Part shown: positions 43,206 to 53,362 of the stretch, piece after piece
Position numbering within the stretch: the first letter of the stretch is position 1
Layout of the letters: each line of letters opens with the position of its first letter
NCBI GenBank assembly: GCA_016213105.1
Contig: JACRBN010000026.1
Span: forward strand, 186,001 to 250,000
DNA length: 64,000 nucleotides
Reading direction: 5' to 3'
Source: Chloroflexota bacterium
GTDB lineage: Bacteria; Chloroflexota; Anaerolineae; Anaerolineales; Villigracilaceae
Made by a program: the position numbers and the translations under genes
The notes under the pieces: model-generated
What the model saw: the letters and a program-made list of their open reading frames with translations, nothing else
What the model was told of the DNA's origin: nothing
Databases searched by the model: none

Positions 43206-44531
43206 ATGCCTCAAGCAACCTATCATTTTCCACGCGGATTTTTGTGGGGAGCCGCGACCGCAGCGCACCAGGTGGAAGGCAATAACACCAACAACCAGTG
43301 GTGGAAGTGGGAACAGGAGGGCCACACCAATGGCACCTCGGGCCTGGCCTGCGACTGGTGGGGCGGGCGCTGGCGCGAGGACTTTGACCGCGCCGCCGAA
43401 ACGGGCCAGAACGCCCATCGCTTCTCGGTCGAGTGGAGCCGCATCCAGCCCACGCCCGATCAGTGGGACGAGGAAGCCATCGAGAAATACCGAGCCATGT
43501 TGCGCGGACTGCGCGAACGCAACATAACCGCGCTGGTCAGCCTGCATCACTTCAGCGACCCGATCTGGCTGGCCGAAAAAGGGGCTTGGGAGAATCCCGA
43601 GGTCGTGCCGCTGTTCGAGAAATTCGTGCGCAAGACCGTGGACGCGCTCAAGGAGTACGTCACGTTGTGGTGTACGATCAACGAGCCGAACGTCTACGCC
43701 CTGAGCGGATATGCCAACGGCGCCTTCCCGCCAGGTGTGACCGACCTCAAGCGCGCCGTCCAGGTGGAAGCCAACATGCTGCGCGCCCATGCCGCCGCGT
43801 ATCGCGCCATCCACCAACTCCAGCCCGAGGCGCGGGTGGGTTATGCTCTGCATTACCGCCCGATGGTTCCTCGAACGGGCTGGTCGCCCCTGGATCGCCT
43901 GATGCGCAACCTGCGCTATGAAGGCATCAACATGGCTTTCCCGTCGGGCATCAGCACGGGTGTGTTGAGATCGCCCGTCGGAAACGTATCCATCCCCGAG
44001 GCGCGCGGCACGCAGGATTATCTCGGCCTCAACTATTACTCGGTGGATACCATCTCCTTCCACGCTGGCAAGCCGAAGGAACTGTTCACGCATTCGGGTT
44101 ACCCGGCTGACTCAGATTTCAGCGCCACCAAGTTCATTGCCAACCTCCCCGAGGGACTGTACGACTCGCTCAAGTGGGCCGTGCAATCCTATCCCAACCT
44201 GCCGATTATCGTCACCGAGAACGGCGTGGAAGATCCTGAGGATCGCATGAGGCCGCGCTATATTGCGCAGCACATCCACCAACTGTGGCGCGCGGTCAAC
44301 TTCAACTGGCCGATCAAGGGCTACTTCCACTGGTCGCTGGTGGACAACTTCGAATGGGAGCGCGGCTGGACTCAGCGCTTCGGCTTGTGGGGGCTCGACG
44401 TCGAAACCCAGAAACGCATCCGCCGTCCCAGCGTCGACCTGTACGCCGAAATCTGCAAGGAGAATGGCCTCTCCAGCGAAATGGTGCAGAAGTATTGCCC
44501 CGAAGTCTTCGATAAGATATTTCCGAGCTAG
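43206..44531 (+). CDS. Glycoside hydrolase family 1 (beta-glucosidase type)
   Basis: 441 residues, normal for GH1. FPRGFLWGAATAAHQVEG is the family's start signature; the acid/base Glu is in TINEP and the nucleophile Glu in IVTENG. HRFSVEWSRIQP and GYFHWSLVDNFEWERGW are further family blocks. No signal peptide, so it is cytoplasmic and would act on imported disaccharides or glycosides. GGAG precedes the ATG. Confidence 0.95.
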   Translation: MPQATYHFPRGFLWGAATAAHQVEGNNTNNQWWKWEQEGHTNGTSGLACDWWGGRWREDFDRAAETGQNAHRFSVEWSRIQPTPDQWDEEAIEKYRAMLRGLRERNITALVSLHHFSDPIWLAEKGAWENPEVVPLFEKFVRKTVDALKEYVTLWCTINEPNVYALSGYANGAFPPGVTDLKRAVQVEANMLRAHAAAYRAIHQLQPEARVGYALHYRPMVPRTGWSPLDRLMRNLRYEGINMAFPSGISTGVLRSPVGNVSIPEARGTQDYLGLNYYSVDTISFHAGKPKELFTHSGYPADSDFSATKFIANLPEGLYDSLKWAVQSYPNLPIIVTENGVEDPEDRMRPRYIAQHIHQLWRAVNFNWPIKGYFHWSLVDNFEWERGWTQRFGLWGLDVETQKRIRRPSVDLYAEICKENGLSSEMVQKYCPEVFDKIFPS

Positions 44532-44574
44532 ACGACAGGTTGCATGTTGCCGTGAAAAACGGTAAGATAATTTC

Positions 44575-44907
44575 ATGAAGCGCAAAACACCCGCAAACGT
44601 GACCCTGGCAATCAGGGAATTGAAGGATGGCCTTGCCCGCCTGTATGGGGACAGGTTGGATGCGGTCTATTTGTACGGCTCCTATGCGCGCGGGGATTAC
44701 CGTTCAGGCTCGGACGTGGACGTCATGATCCTGTTGAAGAGTTACAGGGATTACTGGGAGGAACTCAAACGGACGAGCCAGTTGATCCAGGATGTGTCGC
44801 TTGCCCACGGGTTGACCATCAGCCGCATCTTCATGACCGTGGAGAAATGGCGGCAGTCGGATACGCCCCTGCTCCGCAACATCCGCCAGGACGGATTGCC
44901 TGCATGA
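44575..44907 (+). CDS. MNT-type nucleotidyltransferase (first MNT/HEPN pair)
   Basis: 110 residues. YLYGSYARGDYRSGSDVDVM is the GSxxxG...SDxDx active site of minimal nucleotidyltransferases. Such proteins pair with HEPN proteins as type VII-like toxin-antitoxin modules, the MNT inactivating the HEPN RNase by adding AMP. The HEPN partner overlaps it by four bases. TTGCAT, 17 bases, TAAGAT and six bases precede the ATG, so a leaderless mRNA is predicted. Confidence 0.88.
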   Translation: MKRKTPANVTLAIRELKDGLARLYGDRLDAVYLYGSYARGDYRSGSDVDVMILLKSYRDYWEELKRTSQLIQDVSLAHGLTISRIFMTVEKWRQSDTPLLRNIRQDGLPA

Positions 44908-45281
44908 AGGAATACAGCCGAAAACTATTGTCGAAGTCCCTGGACGCCATCGAAGCAGCCGAAGGGCTGTTGAATATGGGCAAATCAGAAATTGCGGCAG
45001 GGCGCGCATATTACGCGATGTTTTACGTTGCAGAAGCGCTGTTGGCGGAAAAGGAACTGCAGTTCAGCCAGCATGGACAGGTGATCGGCGCGTATGGCTT
45101 GCATTTTGCCAAGACCAGGGAACTCGATCCCAAAGTCCATCGTTGGCTGGCGGATGCTTTCGACACCCGCATCGTCGGCGATTACGATGTGGATACGGAC
45201 ATAACTGTGGGCATCGTTGTTGAACTCATCAACCAGGCACGGGAATTTTTGTCGGCGGCGCAAACGTACCTGGACAAATAG
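44904..45281 (+). CDS. HEPN-domain protein (first MNT/HEPN pair)
   Basis: 125 residues from ATG 44904, overlapping the MNT stop codon (ATGA). AGRAYYAMFYVAEALL is the core HEPN helix and TRIVGDYDVDTDI the conserved end of the family. The Rx4-6H RNase motif is not clear (R-x-Y-Y-A-M-F lacks His), so it may bind nucleic acid or be a weak nuclease. Forms a module with the preceding MNT gene. Confidence 0.85.
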   Translation: MKEYSRKLLSKSLDAIEAAEGLLNMGKSEIAAGRAYYAMFYVAEALLAEKELQFSQHGQVIGAYGLHFAKTRELDPKVHRWLADAFDTRIVGDYDVDTDITVGIVVELINQAREFLSAAQTYLDK

Positions 45282-45310
45282 ACACTTTTGCAAGCCTGTT
45301 TTGCAGGTTG

Positions 45311-45356
45311 AATACCAAACCGTCGGAATATGTATAAATTCCGACGGTTTGGTATT
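45311..45356. repeat. Perfect 19-bp inverted repeat after the HEPN gene
   Basis: 45311-45329 and 45338-45356 are exact inverted copies (AATACCAAACCGTCGGAAT) around an eight-base loop. It may end transcription of the MNT/HEPN pair but has no T tract. Confidence 0.75.
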
Positions 45357-45476
45357 ACGAATTTAGGCTTTTTGTTACGAAGCCTTCGCCTGTCATTGCG
45401 CCGCGGGCGAAATCGTTAAAACTCCGTGTTCTCTATGCTCTCCGTGGTGAATTCCAGCCATGATAAAATTCCCTCC

Positions 45477-47657
45477 ATGACTCACGCTGAACAGATCGCA
45501 TCCCAACTGCATGTCAAGCCGTCGCAGGTCGAGGCCGTCATCAACCTGCTGGACGAAGGCAATACCGTCCCGTTCATCGCCCGTTATCGCAAGGAAATGA
45601 CAGGCTCGCTCGACGACGAGCAGATTCGCATCATCGCGGATGAACTCGTCCACCTGCGCGCGCTGGACGAACGCCGCACCTCCATCCTGGCCTCCATCGA
45701 GGAGCAGGGCAAGCTGACCGACGAACTGCGCGACTCGATCAACGCCGCCGTCACCATGACTGCGCTCGAAGACCTGTACGCGCCGTACAAGAAGAAACGC
45801 CGCACGCGCGCCATGATCGCCCGCGAAAAGGGACTCGAACCGCTGGCCGAATTCATCCTCAAACAAGACTCTGGCTCACCCGAAGAGTTGGCGAAGAAAT
45901 TCCTCAACGACCAGGTGCCTAACATCGAAGAGGCCTTGCAGGGCGCGCGCGATATTGTGGCCGAAGCCATCAGCGATAACGCCAACGTGCGCGCCGCCAC
46001 ACGCGAAAAGGCGCTTAAGTTCTCCACCGTCCGCGCGGAAAAGATCGCCGACGCCGTGGACGAGAAGCGCGTCTACGAAAACTATTACGATTTCTCCATC
46101 CGCGTGGATCGGCTCCAGCCGCACCAAATCCTCGCCATCACCCGTGGCGAGAAGGAAGGCGTCCTGCGCGTGCATGTGGATGTGCCCGAGCGCGACTGGC
46201 TGGACTCGATCCAGGCTGAATACGAAGAGGACATCCTCAGCCCCTTCGCCGAACAGTTGGAGCTGGCCATCCGCGATTCTGCCGAACGACTGCTGCTGCC
46301 TGCCATCGAGCGCGACGTGCGCCGCGAAAAAGGCGAGAGCGCCGACAACCACGCCATCCAGGTCTTCGCCACCAACCTGCGCGCCCTGCTCGGCCAGCCG
46401 CCGCTTGCCAATCAGGTTGTGCTCGGCCTCGACCCAGGTTTCCGCACGGGCTGCAAGGTGGCTGTTGTGGACGCCACGGGCAAACTGCTCGATACAGGCA
46501 CGATCTATCCGCACGAGCCCAAGAACGATTGGAAGGGCTCGATCAACACCCTGCAGGACATGATCAATCGTCATCATGTCACGCTCATCACCATCGGCAA
46601 TGGCACTGCTTCGCGCGAAACTGAAAAGCTGGCAGCAGAACTTATTAACGGCATTGGTAAACAGGTAAACACGGAAACAGGTAAAATCAAAACCTCCAAA
46701 CCTTCAAGCCTGCAACCTGCAACCAAGTACCTGATCGTCAACGAAGCGGGCGCGTCGGTCTATTCCGCCTCGGTCCTCGCCCGTCAGGAATTCCCCGATT
46801 TGGATGTGACCATCCGCGGCGCGGTGTCCATTGCGCGCCGCGCGCAGGATCCGCTGGCCGAGCTGGTCAAGATCGATCCCAAGTCCATCGGCGTCGGCAT
46901 GTACCAGCACGACGTGAATCAGACCGCCCTGACGCACGCCCTCGACGGCGTGGTCGAAAGCGTGGTCAACCGCGTCGGCGTGGACGTCAACACGGCCAGC
47001 CCCGCGCTGCTCACGCACGTGGCAGGCATCGGCCCCAAACTGGCGACCAACATCGTCGCGCACCGCGATGAGAATGGCCCATTCAAATCCCGCGCCGCGC
47101 TGAAGAAGGTTACGGGCCTCGGCCCGAAGGCCTTCGAGCAGGCCGCAGGCTTCATGCGGATTCGGGATGGGGCCAACCCGCTGGACGCTTCGGCCATTCA
47201 CCCCGAATCCTACGAGATTGCCGAAGCCATCCTCGAACGCGCTGGACTTTCGGCGAAGTCGCCGCTCACCGAGCGGATTCCCGCCCTCGAAGGTTTATCC
47301 GCCAAAGCCTCACCCGAGACGCTTGCCGCGGAATTGGGCTGCGGCGTGCCCACGCTCAAGGACATCCTCGAACAACTCGTCCGCCCTGGACGTGATCCGC
47401 GTTTCGACACGCCCGCGCCCATCCTGCGCTCGGACGTGCTCAAGGCCGAAGACCTGCTGACGGGCATGCAGCTCAAAGGCACCGTCCGCAACGTGGTCGA
47501 TTTCGGCGCCTTTGTCGACATCGGCGTCAAGCAGGACGGCTTGCTGCACAAGAGTCAAATCCCCTTCGGCACCGTGCTCAAAGTCGGCGACATCATCGAC
47601 GTGGAGATTCAAAAGATCGAAGCCGAGCGCGGGCGCATTGGGTTGGGCTGGGTGTAG
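45477..47657 (+). CDS. tex: RNA-binding transcription accessory protein Tex
   Basis: 726 residues from ATG 45477; TAAAAT ends seven bases upstream and there is no Shine-Dalgarno. Typical Tex blocks: VINLLDEGNTVPFIARYRKE at the start, LGLDPGFRTGCKVAVVD (YqgF-like), IVNEAGASVYSAS, MYQHDVNQ, helix-hairpin-helix around LLTHVAGIGPKLATNIV, and a C-terminal S1 domain LKGTVRNVVDFGAFVDIGV. About 20 residues (KQVNTETGKIKTSKPSSLQP) before IVNEAGASVYSAS are extra compared with the usual family sequence and are encoded by locally AT-rich, repetitive DNA. The TAG stop is part of a GTAGGGGC repeat. Confidence 0.95.
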   Translation: MTHAEQIASQLHVKPSQVEAVINLLDEGNTVPFIARYRKEMTGSLDDEQIRIIADELVHLRALDERRTSILASIEEQGKLTDELRDSINAAVTMTALEDLYAPYKKKRRTRAMIAREKGLEPLAEFILKQDSGSPEELAKKFLNDQVPNIEEALQGARDIVAEAISDNANVRAATREKALKFSTVRAEKIADAVDEKRVYENYYDFSIRVDRLQPHQILAITRGEKEGVLRVHVDVPERDWLDSIQAEYEEDILSPFAEQLELAIRDSAERLLLPAIERDVRREKGESADNHAIQVFATNLRALLGQPPLANQVVLGLDPGFRTGCKVAVVDATGKLLDTGTIYPHEPKNDWKGSINTLQDMINRHHVTLITIGNGTASRETEKLAAELINGIGKQVNTETGKIKTSKPSSLQPATKYLIVNEAGASVYSASVLARQEFPDLDVTIRGAVSIARRAQDPLAELVKIDPKSIGVGMYQHDVNQTALTHALDGVVESVVNRVGVDVNTASPALLTHVAGIGPKLATNIVAHRDENGPFKSRAALKKVTGLGPKAFEQAAGFMRIRDGANPLDASAIHPESYEIAEAILERAGLSAKSPLTERIPALEGLSAKASPETLAAELGCGVPTLKDILEQLVRPGRDPRFDTPAPILRSDVLKAEDLLTGMQLKGTVRNVVDFGAFVDIGVKQDGLLHKSQIPFGTVLKVGDIIDVEIQKIEAERGRIGLGWV

Positions 47658-47681
47658 GGGCAAATTGCCAATTTGCCCTAC
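47654..47681. repeat. GTAGGGGC-type palindrome, copy 2
   Basis: GGGCAAATTG-C-CAATTTGCCC within GTAGGGGC...GCCCTAC, a near-perfect palindrome. TAG at 47655-47657 is the tex stop codon. Confidence 0.85.
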
Positions 47682-47687
47682 CGTGAC

Positions 47688-48635
47688 ATGAACTTACCCG
47701 ACCCCTTTCTCACCAACATCCGTAATTCCTTCCAGCAGGACGGCGAGGCCTACCTCGCCGTCCTGCCTGATTTGATCGAAGAAGCCCGCCAGCGCTGGGG
47801 CCTGACCGACATCACGCCCGTGGAAAATCTGTCGTTCAACTATGTGGCGTATGCCAACCGCCCTGCGAAGTCCCCGAAGGGGGAGCGGAGCGACCAACAG
47901 GGAGCGCAGTCGAAGGGCGAGGTGGTGCTCAAGATCGGCGTGCCCCACCGCGAACTATTCAGCGAGATGGCCGCACTGCGACTCTTCAATGGCGAGGGCT
48001 GTGTGCGCATGCTCGAAGCGGACGAGTCGCGCGGCATGTTCCTGCTGGAGCGCGTGCGCCCAGGCGGAATGCTGGCCACGCTGGAAGATGACGACCAGCG
48101 CACGCACATCGCCGTGGACGTGATGACCAAACTCTGGCGGGAGGCTCCCGAAGGATTGCCCTTCATCCCGTTGACCACGTGGTTCGATGCGTTGAAAAAT
48201 CTGCGGCCCGCGTTCGGCGGCGGGACGGGGCCGTTCCCTGAGAAGATCGTCGCGCGCGTGGAGCAGACTTTGCCGCGCCTGTACGCCGAATCGAGTCCAC
48301 CTTGTTTGATTCACGGCGACTTCCATCATTTCAATGTGCTCTCGTCGGGGGACGGTTGGATCGCCATCGATCCGAAGGGCGTGGTCGGCCATCCCGAGTA
48401 TGAGATTGGGCCGCTGCTCATCAACCCGTGGTTCAGCCTCGTAAACGGGAGCAGCCCAAAGCGTCAGACCGAGCGGCGGCTGGACATCCTCTCGGAGCGG
48501 TTGGGCTTCCCGCGTCCACGTCTGCTTGATTGGGCCGTGTGCTTTGCCGTCCTCTCCGCCTGGTGGGATATCCAGCCCGACGGCACAGGCGGGGAATATT
48601 CCCTGGGCTGCGCGCAGTTGTTCGACAGCCTTTAA
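47688..48635 (+). CDS. APH(6)/hydroxyurea-phosphotransferase-like kinase with in-frame repeat insertion
   Basis: 315 residues from ATG 47688. The kinase signature LIHGDFHHFNVL and AIDPKGVVGHPEYEIGPLL match the APH_6_hur family (streptomycin 6-phosphotransferases and relatives). GEVVLKIGVPHREL is the ATP-binding lysine strand. Residues about 59-77 (PAKSPKGERSDQQGAQSKG) interrupt the strand just before it; the DNA (47862-47921) resembles the dispersed repeat at 40197, so a repeat appears to have entered in frame. The insertion lies in a loop and the protein may still work. True substrate unknown; resistance is not implied. Confidence 0.85.
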   Translation: MNLPDPFLTNIRNSFQQDGEAYLAVLPDLIEEARQRWGLTDITPVENLSFNYVAYANRPAKSPKGERSDQQGAQSKGEVVLKIGVPHRELFSEMAALRLFNGEGCVRMLEADESRGMFLLERVRPGGMLATLEDDDQRTHIAVDVMTKLWREAPEGLPFIPLTTWFDALKNLRPAFGGGTGPFPEKIVARVEQTLPRLYAESSPPCLIHGDFHHFNVLSSGDGWIAIDPKGVVGHPEYEIGPLLINPWFSLVNGSSPKRQTERRLDILSERLGFPRPRLLDWAVCFAVLSAWWDIQPDGTGGEYSLGCAQLFDSL

Positions 48636-48707
48636 GTAACCCAAGCTGACACTTTGAAACAAAAACTTACGTGTCGCCCTCCCGAAGGGTCTGTGTTTGC
48701 CGTGGTA

Positions 48708-48744
48708 GAGATGCTTCGGGGCAAAGAACGCCCCTCAGCACGAC
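48708..48744. repeat. Half copy of the GTCATTGCGAGG dispersed repeat (variant)
   Basis: GAGATGCTTCGGGGCAAAGA and CGCCCCTCAGCACGAC follow the same order as the right arm of the full copies at 37338 and 50605. No coding sequence in this 200-base gap. Confidence 0.55.
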
Positions 48745-48796
48745 ACAATAAAAGCATGGTAGCAACCTGAGTTTAATTTGACATATTTTGTCCTGT

Positions 48797-48826
48797 TTGC
48801 AGGTTGCGCGGGGTCGGGGGTACAAT
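48797..48826 (+). promoter_or_regulatory. Predicted leaderless promoter of the second ABC exporter
   Basis: TTGCAG (48797-48802), 18 bases, TACAAT (48821-48826), seven bases, ATG 48834. No ribosome binding site fits between the expected start of transcription and the ATG. A TTGACA at 48778 has no partner at the right distance. Confidence 0.6.
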
Positions 48827-48833
48827 CGTCCCC

Positions 48834-50597
<1,764 letters not shown>

Positions 50598-50604
50598 AAA
50601 TTGC

Positions 50605-50693
50605 GTCATTGCGAGGAGGCCGAAGGCCGACGAAGCAATCTCATGTTTTAGGAATTTTGAGATTGCTTCGCCCCTGTCGGGGCTCGCAATGAC
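50605..50693. repeat. GTCATTGCGAGG dispersed repeat, full copy
   Basis: GTCATTGCGAGGAGGC...CGAAGCAATCTC and GAGATTGCTTCGCCCC...GGCTCGCAATGAC are inverted arms. It fills the whole gap between the two subunits of the exporter and ends 14 bases before the second ATG. Confidence 0.88.
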
Positions 50694-50706
50694 GAGGAAA
50701 GAGAAT

Positions 50707-52518
50707 ATGGGCTTTTTTTCTGGACTTAACGAAGAAAAATACGACCGTCAATACACCGACCGCCAGCTCGTGCGGCGCATTTTCGATTACTTCAAACCCC
50801 AGGCCGCGCGGCTGGGATGGGTCAGCCTGCTGATGCTGGCGATTGCAGGCATCGGCGCGGCCCTGCCCGTGCTGGTCGCGCGCATCGTGGATCTGCTCAA
50901 GCTCGAACCATCCATGAACGCGATCATGCTCGTCGGGTTGGGACTGGTCATCATCGGCGCGGGCAGTTGGGGGCTGAACTGGGCGCGGCGCAGTCTGGTC
51001 GTCCGCGCGGTGGGAGATGTCGTGCTCGACCTGCGGGCCAAATCCTTCCGCGCCGCCGCCGAGCATGACCTGTCGTTCTACGACCAGTTCTCGTCGGGGC
51101 GCATCGTCTCGCGCATCACCTCCGACACAAACGACTTTGGGCAGCTGGTGGTCATCGTCACCGACATCGTCTCGCAGATGGTGCAGGCCATCCTCCTGGG
51201 CGTGATCCTCTTCCGCACCGAGTGGCGCATGGCGCTGCTGTTGTTGGCTTTCACTCCGTTCATCTTTGGCGTGGCCTCGGGCTTCCGCGCCATGGCCAGG
51301 CGTGTCACCAAGCAGGGCATGCGCGCCATGGCCGACGTCAACGCGGCCATCAAGGAAACCGTCAGCGGCATTTCGATTGCCAAGAATTTCCGTCAGGAGG
51401 GCAGCATCTTCCAGACCTTCGACGTCTCGAACCAGGCCTCGTACCAGGTCAACGTGCGGCGCGGGTTCGTGCTCTCGCTGGTCTTCCCCACCCTCAACGC
51501 CCTGAGCGGAATCTTCGTTGGCATCCTCATCTACGCGGGCGGATTCAACGCCGCGCAGGGGCTGGTTACCATTGGCGCGTGGTATCTCTTCATCATGAGC
51601 CTCGACCAGTTCTTCTTCCCGATCCTCAACCTCTCGGCCTTTTGGGCACAGATCCAGTCGGGACTCTCCGCCGCCGAGCGCGCCTTCGCGTTGATCGATG
51701 CCGATCCCAACGTGGTGCAGACGGATCGCCGCGACGTGCCCCGTTTAAAGGGCGAAGTCCACTTCGAGGAAATGGGATTCCGCTACAAGGACAACGAGCC
51801 GATCCTGCGGGATTTCAGCCTGCTCATCCACCCTGGAGAGACTCTGGCGCTGGTGGGACATACGGGCGCGGGCAAGTCGTCCATTGCGAAATTGATCGCG
51901 CGCTTCTACGAATATCAATCAGGCTCCCTGAAGATCGACGGACACGACATCCGCACCTTTGAGCTGGGACAGTACCGCCGTCAGTTGGGCATCGTCTCGC
52001 AGGTGCCGTTCCTGTTCTCAGGCACCGTCGCGGACAACATCCGCTATGCCGCGCCCGAGGTTGGCGACGAAGAGATGCTCGACATGGCACGCAAGATCGG
52101 TGAAGGCGAATGGCTGGAGACCCTGCCCGACGGCCTGTACACCGAGGTCGGTGAGCGCGGGAACCGCCTCTCGATGGGACAGCGCCAGCTTGTGGCGTTG
52201 ATGCGCGTGCTGATGCAAAAGCCCGCCATCTTCATCCTCGACGAAGCCACCGCCAGCATCGACCCGTTTACCGAATGGCAGATCCAGCAGGCCCTCAACC
52301 TGATCCTGTCCGAGTCGACCAGCATCCTGATCGCCCACCGCCTGTCCACGGTCAAGGCCGCGGATCGCATCGTGGTCATGGATCACGGCGCGATCATCGA
52401 GGAAGGCAGCCATGAAGGGTTGCTCAGTCAAGGCGGACATTACGCCACGTTGTACAACACCTATTTCCGTCATCAAAGCCTGGCTTATGTGGAGCAGGCC
52501 AGGGATATGGTGAAGTAA
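50707..52518 (+). CDS. ABC exporter half-transporter, second subunit of second exporter
   Basis: 603 residues from ATG 50707 (GAGGAAAGAG upstream; an in-frame ATG at 50689 lies in the repeat). Walker A GHTGAGKSSI, Q-loop IVSQVPFLF, altered signature LSMGQRQLVALMR, Walker B IFILDEATASID with catalytic Glu, and H-loop IAHRLST. Complements the degenerate subunit encoded upstream. The last 33 bases of the gene are repeated at 53363-53394. Confidence 0.92.
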   Translation: MGFFSGLNEEKYDRQYTDRQLVRRIFDYFKPQAARLGWVSLLMLAIAGIGAALPVLVARIVDLLKLEPSMNAIMLVGLGLVIIGAGSWGLNWARRSLVVRAVGDVVLDLRAKSFRAAAEHDLSFYDQFSSGRIVSRITSDTNDFGQLVVIVTDIVSQMVQAILLGVILFRTEWRMALLLLAFTPFIFGVASGFRAMARRVTKQGMRAMADVNAAIKETVSGISIAKNFRQEGSIFQTFDVSNQASYQVNVRRGFVLSLVFPTLNALSGIFVGILIYAGGFNAAQGLVTIGAWYLFIMSLDQFFFPILNLSAFWAQIQSGLSAAERAFALIDADPNVVQTDRRDVPRLKGEVHFEEMGFRYKDNEPILRDFSLLIHPGETLALVGHTGAGKSSIAKLIARFYEYQSGSLKIDGHDIRTFELGQYRRQLGIVSQVPFLFSGTVADNIRYAAPEVGDEEMLDMARKIGEGEWLETLPDGLYTEVGERGNRLSMGQRQLVALMRVLMQKPAIFILDEATASIDPFTEWQIQQALNLILSESTSILIAHRLSTVKAADRIVVMDHGAIIEEGSHEGLLSQGGHYATLYNTYFRHQSLAYVEQARDMVK

Positions 52519-52519
52519 A
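52487..52519. repeat. 33-bp direct repeat, copy 1 (end of the ABC gene)
   Basis: From ATGTGGAGCAGGCC through GGTGAAGTAAA, including the ABC stop codon. A 32-base copy with a two-base difference lies at 53363-53394, on the far side of the MNT/HEPN pair. Confidence 0.85.
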
Positions 52520-52520
52520 T

Positions 52521-52555
52521 AAAATCGGCCAGCAATTCAACTGCTGGCCGATTTT
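52521..52555. terminator. Bidirectional terminator between ABC and HEPN genes
   Basis: AAAATCGGCCAGCA (52521-52534) pairs with TGCTGGCCGATTTT (52542-52555). It serves the ABC gene ending at 52518 on the plus strand and the HEPN gene ending at 52560 on the minus strand. Confidence 0.85.
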
Positions 52556-52559
52556 CTAT

Positions 52560-52943
52560 TTATTTCTGTCCAAGCTTTTGTCGTATAAGACCCCGAACTG
52601 TCTGTACCGCCTGCAAGGATGATTTCGCATCCTCCTTATCTGCGCTCATGCCTGGATAACGAATATGCACTGAAAATCTTTCCAATGTCATCAGGTCTGT
52701 CAAAATGATCTCAAGGCTTGGTTCGATTTCCTTGCAAAGCTTTAACAACTCAAATAGCTTGTGGACTTTTGGAATCTCAAGGCCATGCTCCTGCAAAAAA
52801 GCCTTCATGTATTTTTCGGCGCATTGCTGTGCATGGAAACAAACGGCGTCGTAAACAGGCCTCTTTCGCGCCCGGTACATTTTCTGCGCGACAACGAAAT
52901 CATCCTCCGCCTTTTCGATCCACTCAGATACCAGCGGCTTCAT
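52560..52943 (-). CDS. HEPN-domain protein (second MNT/HEPN pair)
   Basis: 127 residues from ATG 52943, which overlaps the MNT gene by 20 bases. FHAQQCAEKYMKAFLQEH is the HEPN core helix and LERFSVHIRYPGMS the conserved C-terminal block with R-Y-P. Size and order (MNT then HEPN) fit a toxin-antitoxin-like module. Sequence is clearly different from the HEPN at 44904, so the two pairs are not recent duplicates. Confidence 0.88.
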   Translation of the reverse strand: MKPLVSEWIEKAEDDFVVAQKMYRARKRPVYDAVCFHAQQCAEKYMKAFLQEHGLEIPKVHKLFELLKLCKEIEPSLEIILTDLMTLERFSVHIRYPGMSADKEDAKSSLQAVQTVRGLIRQKLGQK

Positions 52944-53286
52944 AAACGACTTTGCCCTCGCGCAATATCTCGCGCAGAAAATAATCGCCCAGTTCAAGCC
53001 GCTTTGCCAGTGTCGTGGGGGTGATGACGATCAAATCCAACCCAAACAGGTCACGCTCCAAGCTCTGCTCCACCAAAAGCGCCTGACGGCTTTCCTTGAT
53101 CTTCGTGTCCATGACCACCAAAAGATCGACATCGCTTTCGGGTTTGGGGTTCCCGCGCGCATACGACCCAAACAGGATGATCTTCTGCGGGTGGAAGTTT
53201 TCCGCGATTTGCCGTACGACATCACGGATCGCCTTTTGTGGAATCCGCTTCCGTTTGGTAACTGGGGGAACAAACACGATAGCCAT
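52924..53286 (-). CDS. MNT-type nucleotidyltransferase (second MNT/HEPN pair)
   Basis: 120 residues from ATG 53286. IILFGSYARGNPKPESDVDLLVVMD is the nucleotidyltransferase core (GSxxxG...SDVDLL). An N-terminal Arg/Lys-rich segment (PPVTKRKRIPQKA) is unusual. TATAAT ends six bases before the ATG, so a leaderless mRNA is predicted. The HEPN gene follows with an overlap. Confidence 0.88.
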   Translation of the reverse strand: MAIVFVPPVTKRKRIPQKAIRDVVRQIAENFHPQKIILFGSYARGNPKPESDVDLLVVMDTKIKESRQALLVEQSLERDLFGLDLIVITPTTLAKRLELGDYFLREILREGKVVYEAAGI

Positions 53287-53292
53287 GTGAAA

Positions 53293-53298
53293 ATTATA
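53293..53298 (-). promoter_or_regulatory. -10 box of a predicted leaderless promoter (second MNT/HEPN pair)
   Basis: Perfect TATAAT on the minus strand, then TTTCAC, then the MNT ATG. No ribosome binding site. Confidence 0.6.
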
Positions 53299-53362
53299 GC
53301 ATGACAGAACCATTGCTCCTCATTTTGTTTTTTCCTATATTTATCCCATCCTGGCCTGCCCC

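Noticed and set aside
47688-48635. Calling the APH-like protein a streptomycin-resistance gene
   Set aside because: The family includes housekeeping-like kinases and the protein carries an insertion; resistance cannot be claimed from motifs.
48778-48783. TTGACA as the -35 box of the ABC promoter
   Set aside because: No -10-like hexamer lies 16-18 bases downstream; TTGCAG at 48797 is better spaced for TACAAT.
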